Origin: Cryptomeria japonica
Lineage: Eukaryota; Streptophyta; Pinopsida; Cupressales; Cupressaceae
Length of the DNA: 64,000 nucleotides
NCBI RefSeq assembly: GCF_030272615.1
Contig: NC_081414.1
Span: 391,001 to 455,000, forward strand
Direction: 5' to 3'
Under the pieces are notes generated by a model. That model was not told the DNA's origin. It worked only from the letters and a program-made list of their open reading frames with translations, and searched no databases. Positions 1 through 10,970 of this stretch are shown here, in pieces. Position numbers and translations under genes: made by a program. How positions within the stretch are numbered: position 1 is the stretch's first letter; each line of letters begins with the position of its first letter.

Positions 1-9
1 TTTTCTAAA

Positions 10-640
10 ATGCCCTATGGTATGTTAGGATGTTTTTGCTTGTCCTTCAACTATGGTCTCGAGAATTTTGCATCTCTAGTGACAAGAAGCTTCAGGTCCC
101 AGTTTGGCTTGAGTTCCCAAGTCTTCCTTTGCCTTTGGCATTTTTTTCCTACCACTACTTATTCCTTAAGGAGGATCACTTGTGTCAAACCAAACTGGTT
201 TTTATCATACTTGACCCTAAAAAAGGGTTTGTTTTGAGATTGATTTGTCTCGCGACCTCAAAGAATGTATTTGTCACACTTAGTGTGTGCTCTATCTAAA
301 TTTTACTAATACATGTTTTCGTTGTCAATCTATTGAACATAAGATTAAGGATCGCCCACTAGTCACACTGAGGACTAAAACCCCTCCTAGGGTTACAAAG
401 CCTCCACGTGTCTCTCTTGTGGCGACTAAACCTAAAGAGAAGTGAACGATGGTGATGCATAAGGGCAAGGCCACCTTGTCTGGTCCAATGTGTTAGCCAA
501 GCCCCAATAGGCTATTGTTTCTCAACCACCACCTCCAACTTCAAACCCTTCAGACAAGGGGAAAATAGGTTTTGATCCTAACATTGTTGAGGCTTTTGTT
601 CATACACCTATTGTGCAAACTCCTCACTTAACCTTGGTGC
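10..640 (+). pseudogene. LINE ORF1 remnant (DUF4283 + zinc knuckle)
   Basis: ORF1 of plant LINEs encodes the RNA-binding protein that coats the transcript. In the second and third frames the block VPVWLEFPSLPLPLAFF matches the DUF4283 signature 'PVWVRLPNLPLEFW'. It is followed by a QTKLVF segment and then, near 308-358, by a degraded CCHC knuckle (CFRCQSIEHKIKDRP) whose third cysteine is replaced by arginine. Basic, lysine- and proline-rich sequence follows, as in ORF1 tails. The frame is broken several times. The gene starts before the window. Confidence 0.7.
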
Positions 641-780
641 TCTTAGCTCAATCTCACCACTTGCATTGTTCTCGCATTGTTCCAAAAAAAAGGAATGGCT
701 TGCCAGGTTTTCAATTGACTTCTCTTGCAGAAACAGTTCTCCTCTCTTGAGGATGATGGGGGCATGCAAGAGTTTATTAC

Positions 781-3700
781 ATGTTTTTTCTTTCATGGAA
801 TGTCCTAGGTCTTACTGATCTTGCCAGGAAGTATTTCGTGCAAGATACTCGACAAAATTTTCCTAGTATTGATGTGTTATGTCTTCAGGAAATTAATATT
901 GTCTTTCATTCTTTTTGCAGCATGTTGGGTTATTTGGACGGTTTGCCTAGTTTTTGTCTCTAAACACAAAGTTGGTTGTGGAGGGGTTGTTACCCTTCTT
1001 GCGCCACATTGGCATTCTTATGTGATTGATCACGAGTCTAATCCTATTCAATAGTTGTTGTGGATCCGCATGTCAATCAAAAAACATTCTTTTGGGATCA
1101 TTAATGTTTATCCTTCCAATGATGTTGTTGAAAGATCTGCCCTTTAGCAATGGATTATAGATTCAATGCCCCTCACCACTTGGGTTATGTGTGAGGATTT
1201 CAATATGATTGAGATGGCGTCTAACAAATAAGGCTCATTGTCTTTTCATTGGATAGTTGGTGAACAAGATGCTTGGTTCTATATGTGCAATAAATTGGGT
1301 CTTTATGATCCCAATTCATACTATTGTCATCCTCAAGTTTTTTGGCATACATAGAGCAGTTTCAAGGCAGGAAATGATAGTCCTTAAATGATTTGATCAT
1401 GCAATGATTAAAAAAATATATTTTTTTGTCTTTGCCTCTTCTCAAGCTCTTCTAGTGGTACCTCTCCCCTAAGTCACTCTATTAGACCACTACCCCATTA
1501 GGTTTGGAATTGAATCACGTGTGGGCTCGATGCAACCTTCCAAAATGCACTTTTTTTTAAACACTTCCTTGCTAAATCACAAGCCCATGTTGGCTCACAT
1601 ACAATGGGTTTGGAATCTCGAATGCCATACCACTCAAACTTTTGGGTGGATTGCCTGGTGGAACTATACGATTCAGTGCATGTCGCATTTCCTTCACATT
1701 TATGGACGCCAACTTGCTATTTTTCGTTGGTGGTCCTATGAGGCTACCACTCTGGCTCTCTAACATGCCATATAATCTCTTGTTGTTGACCCTTTCTCTT
1801 CATATTTGCAAGTCGAAGTGGCTCAATTCTATCAGCAAAAGCAAATTGTTGATGCCCACTTTACTAGAGGAGATCAAATCAAGGCCACACTACATTGGTT
1901 AAAAGTTGGTGATTGATCTTATAAAGAGTTGTTTTTGGCTCTTTGTGCTCGACACTCTTCACAAGGCATAAAAAAATCAAGAAAGGCTAGACGAAGCTCT
2001 CTTAGCTGCCAGATATTCTCCAAGCATTTGTGCGCAATATAGAGAGATTTTTCACTACTCAAGAAACTTCCCCTGAGCGAGACAATGCTCTCCAAGAATG
2101 TCTTAGAGTTGTGCCATGTCGGCTCTTTGAGGCCCAACATATTTTTGTTAGAAGTTGATCATCTTAGAGGATCTTAAAGAGGTTGTGACTTCCATGGCAA
2201 ATGACAAAGCTCCTAGTTTACAAAGCCCTTTGGCCTTTTGTTGGTTCCAACCTTCATAAGGTCTACTTGGAATCTTTTCATAACTAGTTTTTTAGGTAAA
2301 TTAATGAATAAAAGAAACATCAAATTCATAACTAAACTTGTTGATTCATAGGACATTTGCAGCTAGCAACCGATTACAATGCTTAATGTCTCCTACAAAA
2401 TCATAGCCAAGGCCTTAGCTCTGAAAATACACCATTTGCTCCCACAAATTGTTTGTCTTGAGCAAATATGATTCATTAAATGCTTATTTATTCTAGATAA
2501 CATTAAGGTATGGAATGGGCCTGACATTCAAAATAGAAAGCCCTTTTCCTAAAAATCGATTTTTCCAAAGCCTATGATTGTATTGCATGGCCTTTTATTT
2601 TAGCCATGTTAGGGGCTCTTTGTTTTTGCCCCCTCTTTAACTAGTCTATGCAAATGCTTTTTGGGGACACATTAATGTGCATTACCATCAATGGCTGCCT
2701 ATCTTTTGTGTTTGGGATCCACCTTTCCATTCATCAAAGGTGTCCTCTTGCTCCTTCATTGTATATTCTTGTTGTTGAAGGATTTGCATATTTGTTGAAA
2801 AACTCTATCTCTGCTGGGAGAGTTTGAGGAATTTCCCTACCTGAGTCATCTAACCAACTGGTTAATGGGCATTTTACAAATGATTCTTTTCTCACGCTCA
2901 TTAAAGTGGAGTAAAACATCAAAGAGGATATTCGATCTCTTGACAACTTTTACCTAGATTCCGGTTCTACCATTCAATGACATAAAATGTAGTGTTATTT
3001 CTGATCTTTCCTTCTTGAGCCCTCTTGGATCCTCAGGTATGGGTGGAAATGGATAAGTCATGGGGAATTTTTTCACTTTCTGGGCATTTCCTTTGCCTTT
3101 TAAGCATCTCCTATTGACCTGCAAAATATGGTCCTTGCCAGAATTGAGAAGAAGCTCTGGTATTGGATTACTAAGCCTCTTTCCTTGGTTTTGGGTAAAT
3201 TTCAGGTTTGTTCTAAAATCCTTGTGGTCACCCATGTGTATTATTCTTCCTATTGGGCCCATTCCAATGCCTCTTATTTGAGGTTAGACAAGCTTCTTCG
3301 TGATTTCTTATGGGCCTCTTTGGAACATCACAAAGATTTTCACTGTGTTGATTGGAAGTTCTGTTGTCTCCCGCATGATTCTAGTGGGCCTGGTCTACTT
3401 TACACTCAAAGAAAAGGATTAACCCTTTGTGCCATTGTTTGTGTTATCTTTGGTAGTGAGATCTGGAAGATTCTTCTTAGACACTGCGTTTTGTCTGTCT
3501 CTCTGGCTCACAGACTAGCTTGGAAAGGGATTGGATTTCAAACCCTTGTTATGCTTGAGGTTGTTCAAATCGAAGGCACATTTGTTGCCAAAATTATCTA
3601 GCGTGCCTAGGAAGCCATTGAGCCTTGGCTCTGGTGGGTTGGCTTTGGCTTTCAAGATGGGTTATCTATTAATCATCATAACCTTTGGTGGTCTCTTCTA

Positions 3701-4900
3701 ATTCATGTTCAAGGCATCCCTCCGGCTCGTTTGCCTCGGGTTTGTGCCTTGTGGTTCCATGTGAAGGGCATTCACACCCCTCAGGATTTGTTTTTTTGAG
3801 CCATTGTAGATCTTCACACTTAGGAAGATTAAAAAGTCCAGTACTGCCTTATATAGCCAGATCGACTTACATTCTACATTGTTGTGTCAACTCTACCTCT
3901 AAATATGCTACACAAGCTAGGCATTCACTCAGTCAACCCTTAGAGGAAAGATTGGCATTGGCATCCCAACACTACTACTTATAATTACAAGCCATAACTA
4001 GGCTAATACTTACTTTCTCCTCATCTTCCTATGGCCTCGACCCTCAATTTATGGTAGCATATGTAGTCATCTCTATTTGTGTGGCAACAACGTTTTAAAA
4101 ACATCTGGTCGATTATCACGAAGCCCTCCTCATCTTCCTATGGCCTCGACCCTCAATTTATGGTAGCATATGTAGTCATCTCTATTTGTGTGGCAACAAC
4201 GTTTTAAAAACATCTGGTCGATTATCACGAAGCCCAAGCTTGCCTATTTTGCTTGGTGTATTCTTTTCTGAGGCTTTCCTATGGGCTCTTGTCTCAGACA
4301 TATGGAAGTCCCAGACTTGCGTTATTCATTTTGTGGCCAACTTGAAACTTTTAAACACTTTTTCTCTAGTTTTGTTGTCATGCTCAAAACTTGTGGAGTT
4401 AGATTCATGACTTTTTTTCACCCCTTTTGACTAGAACCCTTTTCTTGGCATAGGGATCTTTTAGGAGATTAGCCTTGCATTCCCTTCAATTACACCTAGA
4501 TCTAGCATGCTTTCAGGATGGAGATTCTCTTTTCTTTATGGAAAGATAGAAATGTTATTTTTTTTTCTTAGAACTTTGTTGATAATTCTGTTTTGTTTTT
4601 TACTAGAGCTACTATTTGTACTAATGTGATGGTTTAGATTCAAGTATGGGCAAACAAAGTGGCCCTTGAGGTTTCTCACCTTCGGGAGATAATCGCTCAT
4701 TGGGGTAATGCCTCGTGTACTATGGCCTGGGTGCCCTTGGACAGTTCTACTTCTCGCGGTCATTATCCACCTCGTAGTAGCAAATGTGGTTGGAGTTTCT
4801 TGCCTTGATGTTCTTTGTCACCAAGATCCTAGGCTCCTTGTTGCCACTTTAGTGGAAGGGGTGCTTCTACTCAGTGACGCTTTGCTTCTCCCCCGCATGT
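781..4900 (+). pseudogene. LINE ORF2 remnant (endonuclease, reverse transcriptase, zf-RVT)
   Basis: ORF2 supplies target nicking and reverse transcription. The apurinic-type endonuclease starts at 781 (SWNVLGL, then VLCLQEI) and continues in another frame to WVMCEDFNMIEM near 1180-1220 and LDHYPI near 1475, the degraded SDH motif. The reverse transcriptase shows KIDFSKAYD near 2550, QRCPLAPSLYILVVEG near 2740 and, where YADD is expected, GHFTNDSF near 2865. The thumb region (LLRDFLWAS) lies at 3290-3330. The zf-RVT zinc-binding block is at about 3700-4390. More than ten frame breaks are visible. The changed catalytic box alone would abolish activity. Confidence 0.85.
4017..4234 (+). repeat. 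109-bp perfect tandem duplication inside the LINE
   Basis: Two adjacent copies, 4017-4125 and 4126-4234, read identically by eye and begin with CTCCTCATCTTCC. They lie in the zf-RVT coding region and add a frame break. Identity in an otherwise heavily decayed element says the duplication happened well after the LINE died. Confidence 0.9.
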
Positions 4901-5400
4901 AGGATTAGCTTCTAAGTGGCCTATGGGGGACACATGGTTGTTTACAGATGATAGTAACGAATGGCCTTCAACTAGTGATGGTGGTGGTTGGCCAGACTCC
5001 TCAAAGTGGCTCCTTCAATTAGATCTGGTCATTTTGCCAAAGAGAACCGAACAAAAAGAGGAGAGAGAGACGAATGCTAACAAGGGGTGGTACCAACTTG
5101 ACATCACCCAAGACCTCACTGATGTATGGGGCAAACCAAATGATCAGGATCCCCTTTGTTGCCCTCTAGGATTGCTCTTGTCACTTAAGTGGCTCATCTT
5201 TTATGGTTTTTTGCTATTTGGGCTTGGCCCATATGACTGTTATTTTGTTTAGTTGTTATACTACTTTCTGGGCTCTGCCTATGTGACTCCGGTTTTTCTT
5301 TCCAAGCATTGCCTATGTGACTTTGAGGGGTGATCTTGTGTCCCTCTATATTTTTTTTGGGGATGTGTAATATATTTGTAAATTAATACATATTGACGCA

Positions 5401-5815
5401 TGTATTTATCAAAATGTTTGTGAATTGCGACTAAAAAATAGACAAATAAGACACAACAAATCTATAAACTTTGTCTAATCACACAAACTATACACACCTA
5501 CAACTATCTCTCAAGATTTTTTGTTGTTATCAGCCCAATTCACATTGACACACTTAAATAATTTTTGTTTATTTAATAAATTGTTTTTATTTATCTCCTA
5601 ATATTAATTAAATAATTTAAACTATTTAATTAATTCATCTAGTCATTCTTTCGACATTAATTGAATAATTCAAGACTATTTGTTCAATTAATTTATTCCC
5701 TTTTCTAAGTCAATCTTACATAAATAAATCTAAGGTTTATTTATTTAAGCCTGTAATGCACATTCCCTAAAATTAAAAAATGAGTCTTATTTAATTCATC
5801 TTTTCTCTCACATTA
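5401..5815. other. AT-rich spacer, no gene seen
   Basis: The stretch between the LINE and the gypsy element is rich in ATTTAATTAA-type words and has no coding similarity I can recognise. Similar words occur near the ends of the LTRs at 31019-31799 and 60265-61964, so it could be an eroded LTR, but no boundary is visible. Confidence 0.5.
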
Positions 5816-5819
5816 TTAG

Positions 5820-6090
5820 GGAGCTAAACTCAATTGCATACTCCAACTAATCATTTGTACAATTTGAATCGTGATATGATAAAGATATGCCCTTTAGAAG
5901 AAGGGGGGGATATCATTCCAATGATGTCAATACCCCAAGTTTGAAATGGCCAAGGAGAAACTTGGGTATGAAGTTATTGTCCAAGAGCTCAAACAAGATT
6001 ACTATGTTGTTGACATTAAGGACATTACTTGACAAAGGTAAAGGAATCTTGTTCCATCATTTGCCAATAATATCTTGTATGTATTAATTT
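5820..6090 (-). pseudogene. Gypsy integrase fragment
   Basis: On the minus strand, HTRYYWQMME with cysteine-containing sequence after it, then SPWPFQTWGIDIIGMI, match the end of the integrase zinc region and the start of the catalytic core ('PWPF-WGIDIIG'). Similarity fades after a broken GHIFI segment near 5850, so the core is cut off after its first strands. Confidence 0.75.
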
Positions 6091-6619
6091 GTGTACTAAG
6101 GATTTAACACCAAAGTGTGTACCCTCGATCTCGAAAGAGCTTCTTGAAGGGCAAGAGGTATCTCAACCTTAGTGAGACATTGAAGAAGACCATTGTAAGA
6201 TTTGCAATAAAGAACATTAGAAGGAATGATATAATGAGTTGAAAGATTTCGAATCTGAACATGAGTATTCAATATAGCATCGTCTGGAAAACTTAGACTT
6301 TGGATAGTTGTAGATTTGAGAAAACCATTCCCCCAAGTCTATATGGGCACATATAAGACTATCAAGTTCAAGTTTATCGGAGAATGCAAGAGAGCAAAGG
6401 ACTCGCATCACAAGTTATACTCATCCACACTATAGTCAGAGCATACAAGGGAATTTGCACTTGTCATTGCATCCACATGACAATTCTCTCTTCTGGAAAT
6501 ATTGTTGATAGTATAAGGAGAGAAATGACTAAGCAAAGTCAAAGCCAAATTTCGATACTGAGATAGATTGCTTATCCTGATATGCTCTCATGATATGTTT
6601 TACAATAAGCTCATAATCA

Positions 6620-6895
6620 TCATGAATACGAATGTGTAACTTCATATGCAATTGCAACACGCAAGCTAGCAATAAGGGCTTCATACTCAACAATGTTATT
6701 TGTAAAATGAAAGTCAAGTCGAAGGGAAAGAAGAACTAGTTTTCCCTCAAGTGAGATTAAGGCTACACCTGCTCCAGAATTAGTTTGACATCTCAATCCA
6801 TCAACCCATATAGGTTCACAATATACTGTAAATAGATTCTTATTTGGGAACAAATCCAAAGTAGGAAATGATTTAGGTGAGGGAGCTTTCGCCAA
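6620..6895 (-). pseudogene. Second (archaeal-type) RNase H domain
   Basis: A second RNase H unit is visible as VDGLRCQTNSGAGVALIS then LRLDFHFTNNIVEYEALIA. The pattern 'DG-GAGV-LIS ... TNN-AEYEAL' is typical of the extra RNase H acquired by Tat-lineage gypsy elements. It sits between the first RNase H and the integrase, the expected place. The next open stretches (6411-6217) look like the linker to the integrase but carry no diagnostic motif. Confidence 0.75.
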
Positions 6896-7078
6896 CTAAC
6901 TGTGATAACTTGACCTTTAATTGATTTTTGAGTCACAAGCTTAAGTAAGATCGAACTCGAAAAGCAACACCACCCATTTCACTATTCTCCCATAGAGATT
7001 AGCCCTAGAAAAGAGATGTTTAAGATCATTTTTAATAATTGCTTGGGTTTCTACATGGAGAAGATAATGCCTTAACTT

Positions 7079-7294
7079 TTATGTTATGAAGATGAGAGCA
7101 AGACATTGTTTTTCCATCATAGAGTATAGAGTTTCATAATCAATAAGAATATGACTAATGTAGTACATTGCTCTTTCCTTACCATCATCGTCATACTGAG
7201 CCAATAAGGTTGCCAAAGCATTAGAAAGTGATGAGATATAATGTAGAAATGGTCTATCTTGCATAGCTAACAATAAGATACGAGGATTGGCCAA
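7079..7294 (-). pseudogene. Gypsy RNase H domain fragment
   Basis: This 71-residue segment has the typical gypsy RNase H motifs RPFLHYISS, ALATLLAQYDDDGKERAMYYIS and YETLYSMMEKQCLAL. The domain normally removes element RNA during DNA synthesis. It lies immediately downstream of the RT on the same strand. Confidence 0.8.
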
Positions 7295-7533
7295 ATAACT
7301 CTTGATAGAATCAAAAGCCTTTTGACACTCATCATCTTATTGAAAATGTGCATCTTTCTTCAACAAACACATGAATGGAAGTGTAAGATGGACCAATTGA
7401 GATACAAATCTACGAATTGCCTAAATCTTTGTTTGCAAACTACGAAGTTGTGAGATGTTCTCAGCTGGAGGCATGTTATTGATTGCATCAATCTTATTCG
7501 TGTCGACTTCAATCCAGAATGAGAGAATAAACC

Positions 7534-8110
7534 CTATTTTTTTCTAGCACCCACATCGATTACACACTTAAGAGGAATTAGCCTCATCTTATAGAGTTGA
7601 AATCTATCAAAGATAAGACAAAGATTCTTAACACGATCTTGACACGTCATAGACTTAGCCAAGATGTCATCAACATAATCTTCTAATATCTTGTGAATTA
7701 AATCATGAAAGACTAGATTCATCACACGTTGATAGGTTGGTCCAACATTCTTCAACCCAAACAATGTGACTATGTAACAAAAAATACCCCAAGGGGGGAT
7801 CATAAAGGATGTTTTGTATTGATCTTCTAAGTTAATAAGGACCGAGAAGCCATCCATGAAAGAAAGCAAGGCATGGCCTGCAGTGAAGTCAACAATAATA
7901 TCGATACTAGGCAATGGAAAAACATTCATAAGAGAAGCCTTTTAAGATCATGAAAGCCAACGCACATATGAATATAACCATTAGGTTTACCAACAATGAT
8001 GATATTTGATATCCAAGGTGAGTAGTCAATAGGATAGATAAAACTAGCTTTTAGGAGCTTTTCTATCTTAGTCTTGACCAACTAAGGCACCTTGGGATTC
8101 ATCTTAAGGA
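7534..8110 (-). pseudogene. Gypsy reverse transcriptase domain
   Basis: The domain copies element RNA into DNA. N-terminal RT sequence is readable near 8010-7930 in a broken frame. The open part shows FPLPSIDIIVDFTAG, then LLSFMDGFS (the first catalytic aspartate region), PWGIFCYIVTLFGLKN, TYQRVMN and the catalytic box YVDD at about residue 88 of the open frame. The YVDD aspartates are intact. Length and order are normal for gypsy RT, but the surrounding polyprotein is broken. Confidence 0.85.
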
Positions 8111-8576
8111 TTGCTTGCTTAAGGAGCTTGGCTTTGAGACATAGAAAGATATTACGAACCACTACACATTCATCCATACCAGACATATCCTCATATGACC
8201 AAGCAAAGATATCAAAATAATGATGCAAAAGGTCAGAATGTGATTTAGACTCCTCCAAGGAAAGACACTTTCCTATCTTAATTACCTTTTCAAAAGACTT
8301 TGATCCATGAAAACATTGGAAGTTTCTCCCTTAAGGAGAGTACCATGATCTTCAAGATGCGATATAGAGATATTCTCATCATCATAAGATAAAGGGTCCT
8401 TATCAAAACTCATTACGGATTATCCAAAATGTGCTTGAGTATTCAAATAACATGGGACATGGCTTATGGTGATAAGAAGGGAGATCAAAGTATACACCCA
8501 AGAATTCTTCTAGAGCTTCCTTCAAAGAAAAATGTCTAAATAAAATTCATTCGAGTTTACTTTGCTTCCAATATAG

Positions 8577-8948
8577 TCAAGATGAACAAGATTGAGAGGA
8601 AGAGGTTTGATAGAAACCATGTTGACATTCAACCATGGCTTTGCTTAGAAGACACGACACAATACAAGTTTCAACCTCCAAAGGGACTCTAAAACCTTGC
8701 TCATCAAGTCCATAACCCCTAACTCCATAGCTATACTTAGAGAGAAGATCATACCCCGACCCATAACGTGAGTGTAACTCACGGGAAGTCGAAGGATTAG
8801 TATAGAAGAGATGATCAAAATGACAAGTGTCACCTGACTTTATAGATGCATAATCATCTTTCTTAGTCGAGGTAAATGAGACCTTACAAATAACTAGGTG
8901 GATCGGATCTACTTTGTATTCATTGATGTAGGATCCAATGAAGTCCAA
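8577..8948 (-). pseudogene. Gypsy polyprotein segment upstream of RT, with glycine-rich G-patch-like block
   Basis: A 123-residue open stretch contains SGYDLLSKYSYGVRGYGL followed by EQGFRVPLE. This resembles the glycine-rich 'GYG-GLG-EQGI-PL' block found just before the reverse transcriptase in many plant gypsy polyproteins. The position directly upstream of the RT on the same strand supports this. It is a fragment of a polyprotein, not a host gene. Confidence 0.6.
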
Positions 8949-8968
8949 AGTTCCACAATCTTGACCTA

Positions 8969-9826
8969 AACATGCAAATCCTTGGTATGAAAATAATTAT
9001 AGATTAAAAAAAAAAGAAATAAAATTGTCACAAGAGATATATATTGAAAAGGTGCTAAATCAATTTAATATGAAGAATGCTAAGATAGTGTGTAGACCCC
9101 TAGCTGATCACTTCAAATTATCTTCTGAAATCTGTCTTAAAACACGTGAAGAAAAAGAATCTATGGAAAAAGTGTCTTACTCCTCTACTGTTAGAACCTT
9201 TATGGACGTGATGATGTGCACAACACCCAACATTGCTCATGTAATGAGAGTGGTCAGCTAGTATATGAATAATCTAGGAAAAAATCATTCGTAGGTTGTA
9301 AAATGGATTCTAAGATACTTGAAGGGTGCTTCTCAATGTGTTTTGAGCTTTAGAGCAGAAGATGCATACCTACAAGGATTTATTGACTCTAACATGGCTA
9401 GTGACTTGGGAAAAAGACAACATACCAATGGGCATGTATTTACTTTTGCATAGGCAGTAATTAGTTGGGTTTCTAAGTTGCAAAATGTGGTTGATTTTTC
9501 CACCACGGAAGCAAAATGTACCACTCTCTAAAGGAGTTAAGGAGATGTGGTTGAAACAACTATTAGCTGAATTGGAAAGTAAACAAGAAGATTTCACTTT
9601 GTATAGTGACGGCAAAAGTGCAATTCATTTGGCAAAAAATATAGTTCATTCACTAACAAAGCACATGGAGCTTGGATATCATTCTATCATTAATCTACTT
9701 GAAGAATATAAGCTGAAGTTGAAGAAGATGTATACCAACCTTGATCTTGTAGATGCACTAATGAAGGTTGTTGCAAAAGAGAAGCTAGAATTTTGTAGAG
9801 CTTCTCTTGGTTTGGTAAACATGTGA
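8969..9826 (+). pseudogene. Ty1/copia pol 3' fragment (RT end + RNase H)
   Basis: The fragment starts abruptly with ILGMKII (end of copia RT) and continues as SQEIYIEKVLNQFNMKNAK, LADHFKLSSE and YSSTVRTFMDVMMCTTPNIAHVM. RNase H follows: WILRYLKGA, GFIDSNMASDL and YSDGKSAIHLAKNIV, ending with a stop after LGLVNM. One catalytic aspartate motif has become SDGKS, where family members usually have DN-S. It abuts the gypsy element head to head, with no LTR between them. Confidence 0.85.
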
Positions 9827-9889
9827 CATTAAGCCTAGAAAAGCAAGTGACATCTCCAATCTTAGCTATTTGAAACATGAGTTAGACTC

Positions 9890-9902
9890 ACAAGTGGGAG
9901 AT
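9890..9902 (+). promoter_or_regulatory. Polypurine tract of the copia element
   Basis: The run CACAAGTGGGAGAT lies directly before a TGTT LTR start and about 65 bases after the pol stop. This is the usual position of the primer for plus-strand DNA synthesis. Confidence 0.7.
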
Positions 9903-10970
9903 TGTTCGGTTATGAACAATGTTCCACATGGTTTTGGGACGGGGAACAAAGGGCCTATGTTTGGGGACGGTGTGGGGTGGCAAGGGGTGGCACAAATGCA
10001 TATAGTACTTGAAAAATTAGTTATAAAAAGATGTGTAAGGAATAAGTATAATTGTAAATGAAACATGCAAATATTTACAACCAAGGGATATGTATTATGT
10101 AGATTTTTATGATCATGATTCATCATTGGCCTATTACTTGATTAGATTTTTAGTTTCATGGGGTTTGGGGGCAATACGAAAATGAGGTTGAGTGTAGCAC
10201 CCCTTATGCGAGATTGGGGCTAAGAGAGATGTAGAGAGATAGGTCTAGATTTGGGGGAAGAGAGAAGAGAGTGAGATGGAGAGAGGTAGAGAGAGGGGAT
10301 AGAGGAAGAGTGGTAGGGAAAGAGATAGGTCTAAAGTTCATAGGAGATCAAAGAAGTAAGATAGAGAGCAAGAGAATGCTGATAGGAGCTTGTTGATCAC
10401 TGAAATTTGACTAAGTCTGAAAAAATTATATATCTTCTAAAACCTAAAATCTACATTATAACTCCTCGAAATCTGAAACCACTCTCAAACATCCTGTCAA
10501 TATAAACATGAAATATAGCTTAAAGTATAAGAAAATTATACTTAAATGTTATATTTCATGTATATATTCTAATGAAGAGAATGAGAATGACTTGAAGACA
10601 AGGATTCCATTTTCACCATTTTTTTTTTAAATTTGTTTTTTCTCACATCTCATGACAGAAGACTTCTAGATGTCCCTAAGACACTCAAGGGACGCATGGG
10701 CATCCTCCAGATGTGTGGGCGTCCCCAAGACGCATGGGCATCCCCGACATCTTCAGACATCCTGACAATGGTGAAGGGAAGGCGGGGGACGCCTCGTCCT
10801 CATCCTTGCATCCTGAAGACGTCCCTGTCTCGGAAACGCGAAGGTTGGGGCAGGGGGGAACACGTCCCTATTGTTCACTGGTTGTGAAGTTCAATCAGCA
10901 CAACTCTTCACATTCTCGTGTTCTTTTGACTCTTCATTTCAATGATGAGTTTTATAATAAAACAAATTGA
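9903..10970 (+). repeat. 3' LTR of the copia fragment (right end uncertain)
   Basis: The LTR begins TGTTCGGTTATG directly after the polypurine tract. It contains a GA-rich tract at about 10203-10372 and short GC-rich repeats around GACGCATGGGCATCC at 10690-10760, both unlike the AT-rich surroundings. I could not fix the right boundary: no clear CA end with a duplication partner is visible because the left end of the element is lost. Confidence 0.6.
10203..10372 (+). repeat. GA-rich purine tract
   Basis: About 170 bases consist largely of GAGA and GGTAGAGAG words. Such tracts in plant promoters can bind GAGA-type factors. Here it lies inside an LTR, where it may belong to the U3 control region. 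That role is inference. Confidence 0.6.

Larger units (their letters stand above)
1..5400 (+). mobile_element. Decayed L1-type LINE retrotransposon
   Basis: A non-LTR retrotransposon in the usual plant L1 order is readable on the plus strand through many stops and frameshifts. It shows an ORF1 tail with a DUF4283-like block and a zinc knuckle, an endonuclease, a reverse transcriptase and a C-terminal zinc-binding region. The 5' end lies outside the window. The 3' end is placed near 5400 because coding similarity ends around 4900 and the sequence then becomes very AT-rich. No clear poly(A) tail or target-site duplication is visible, so this end is approximate. The copy is clearly dead. Confidence 0.85.
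5820..8948 (-). mobile_element. Truncated Ty3/gypsy retrotransposon, dual RNase H (Tat-like)
   Basis: Read on the minus strand from 8948 downward, the order is a glycine-rich linker, reverse transcriptase, RNase H, a second RNase H of the archaeal type, then the start of integrase, where the element stops at about 5820. Two RNase H domains before the integrase are characteristic of the Tat branch of plant gypsy elements. No LTR can be recognised on either side. gag and protease are missing at the upstream end, where a copia fragment in opposite orientation abuts. Frames are broken throughout. Confidence 0.8.

Noticed and set aside
4017-4234. CRISPR-like or other spaced repeat arrays
   Set aside because: All repeats found are directly tandem without unique spacers, and the sequence is plant nuclear DNA.
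5887-6087. Plus-strand 66-codon frame as a gene
   Set aside because: The opposite strand here encodes recognisable gypsy integrase (PWPFQTWGIDIIG), so the plus frame is a shadow.
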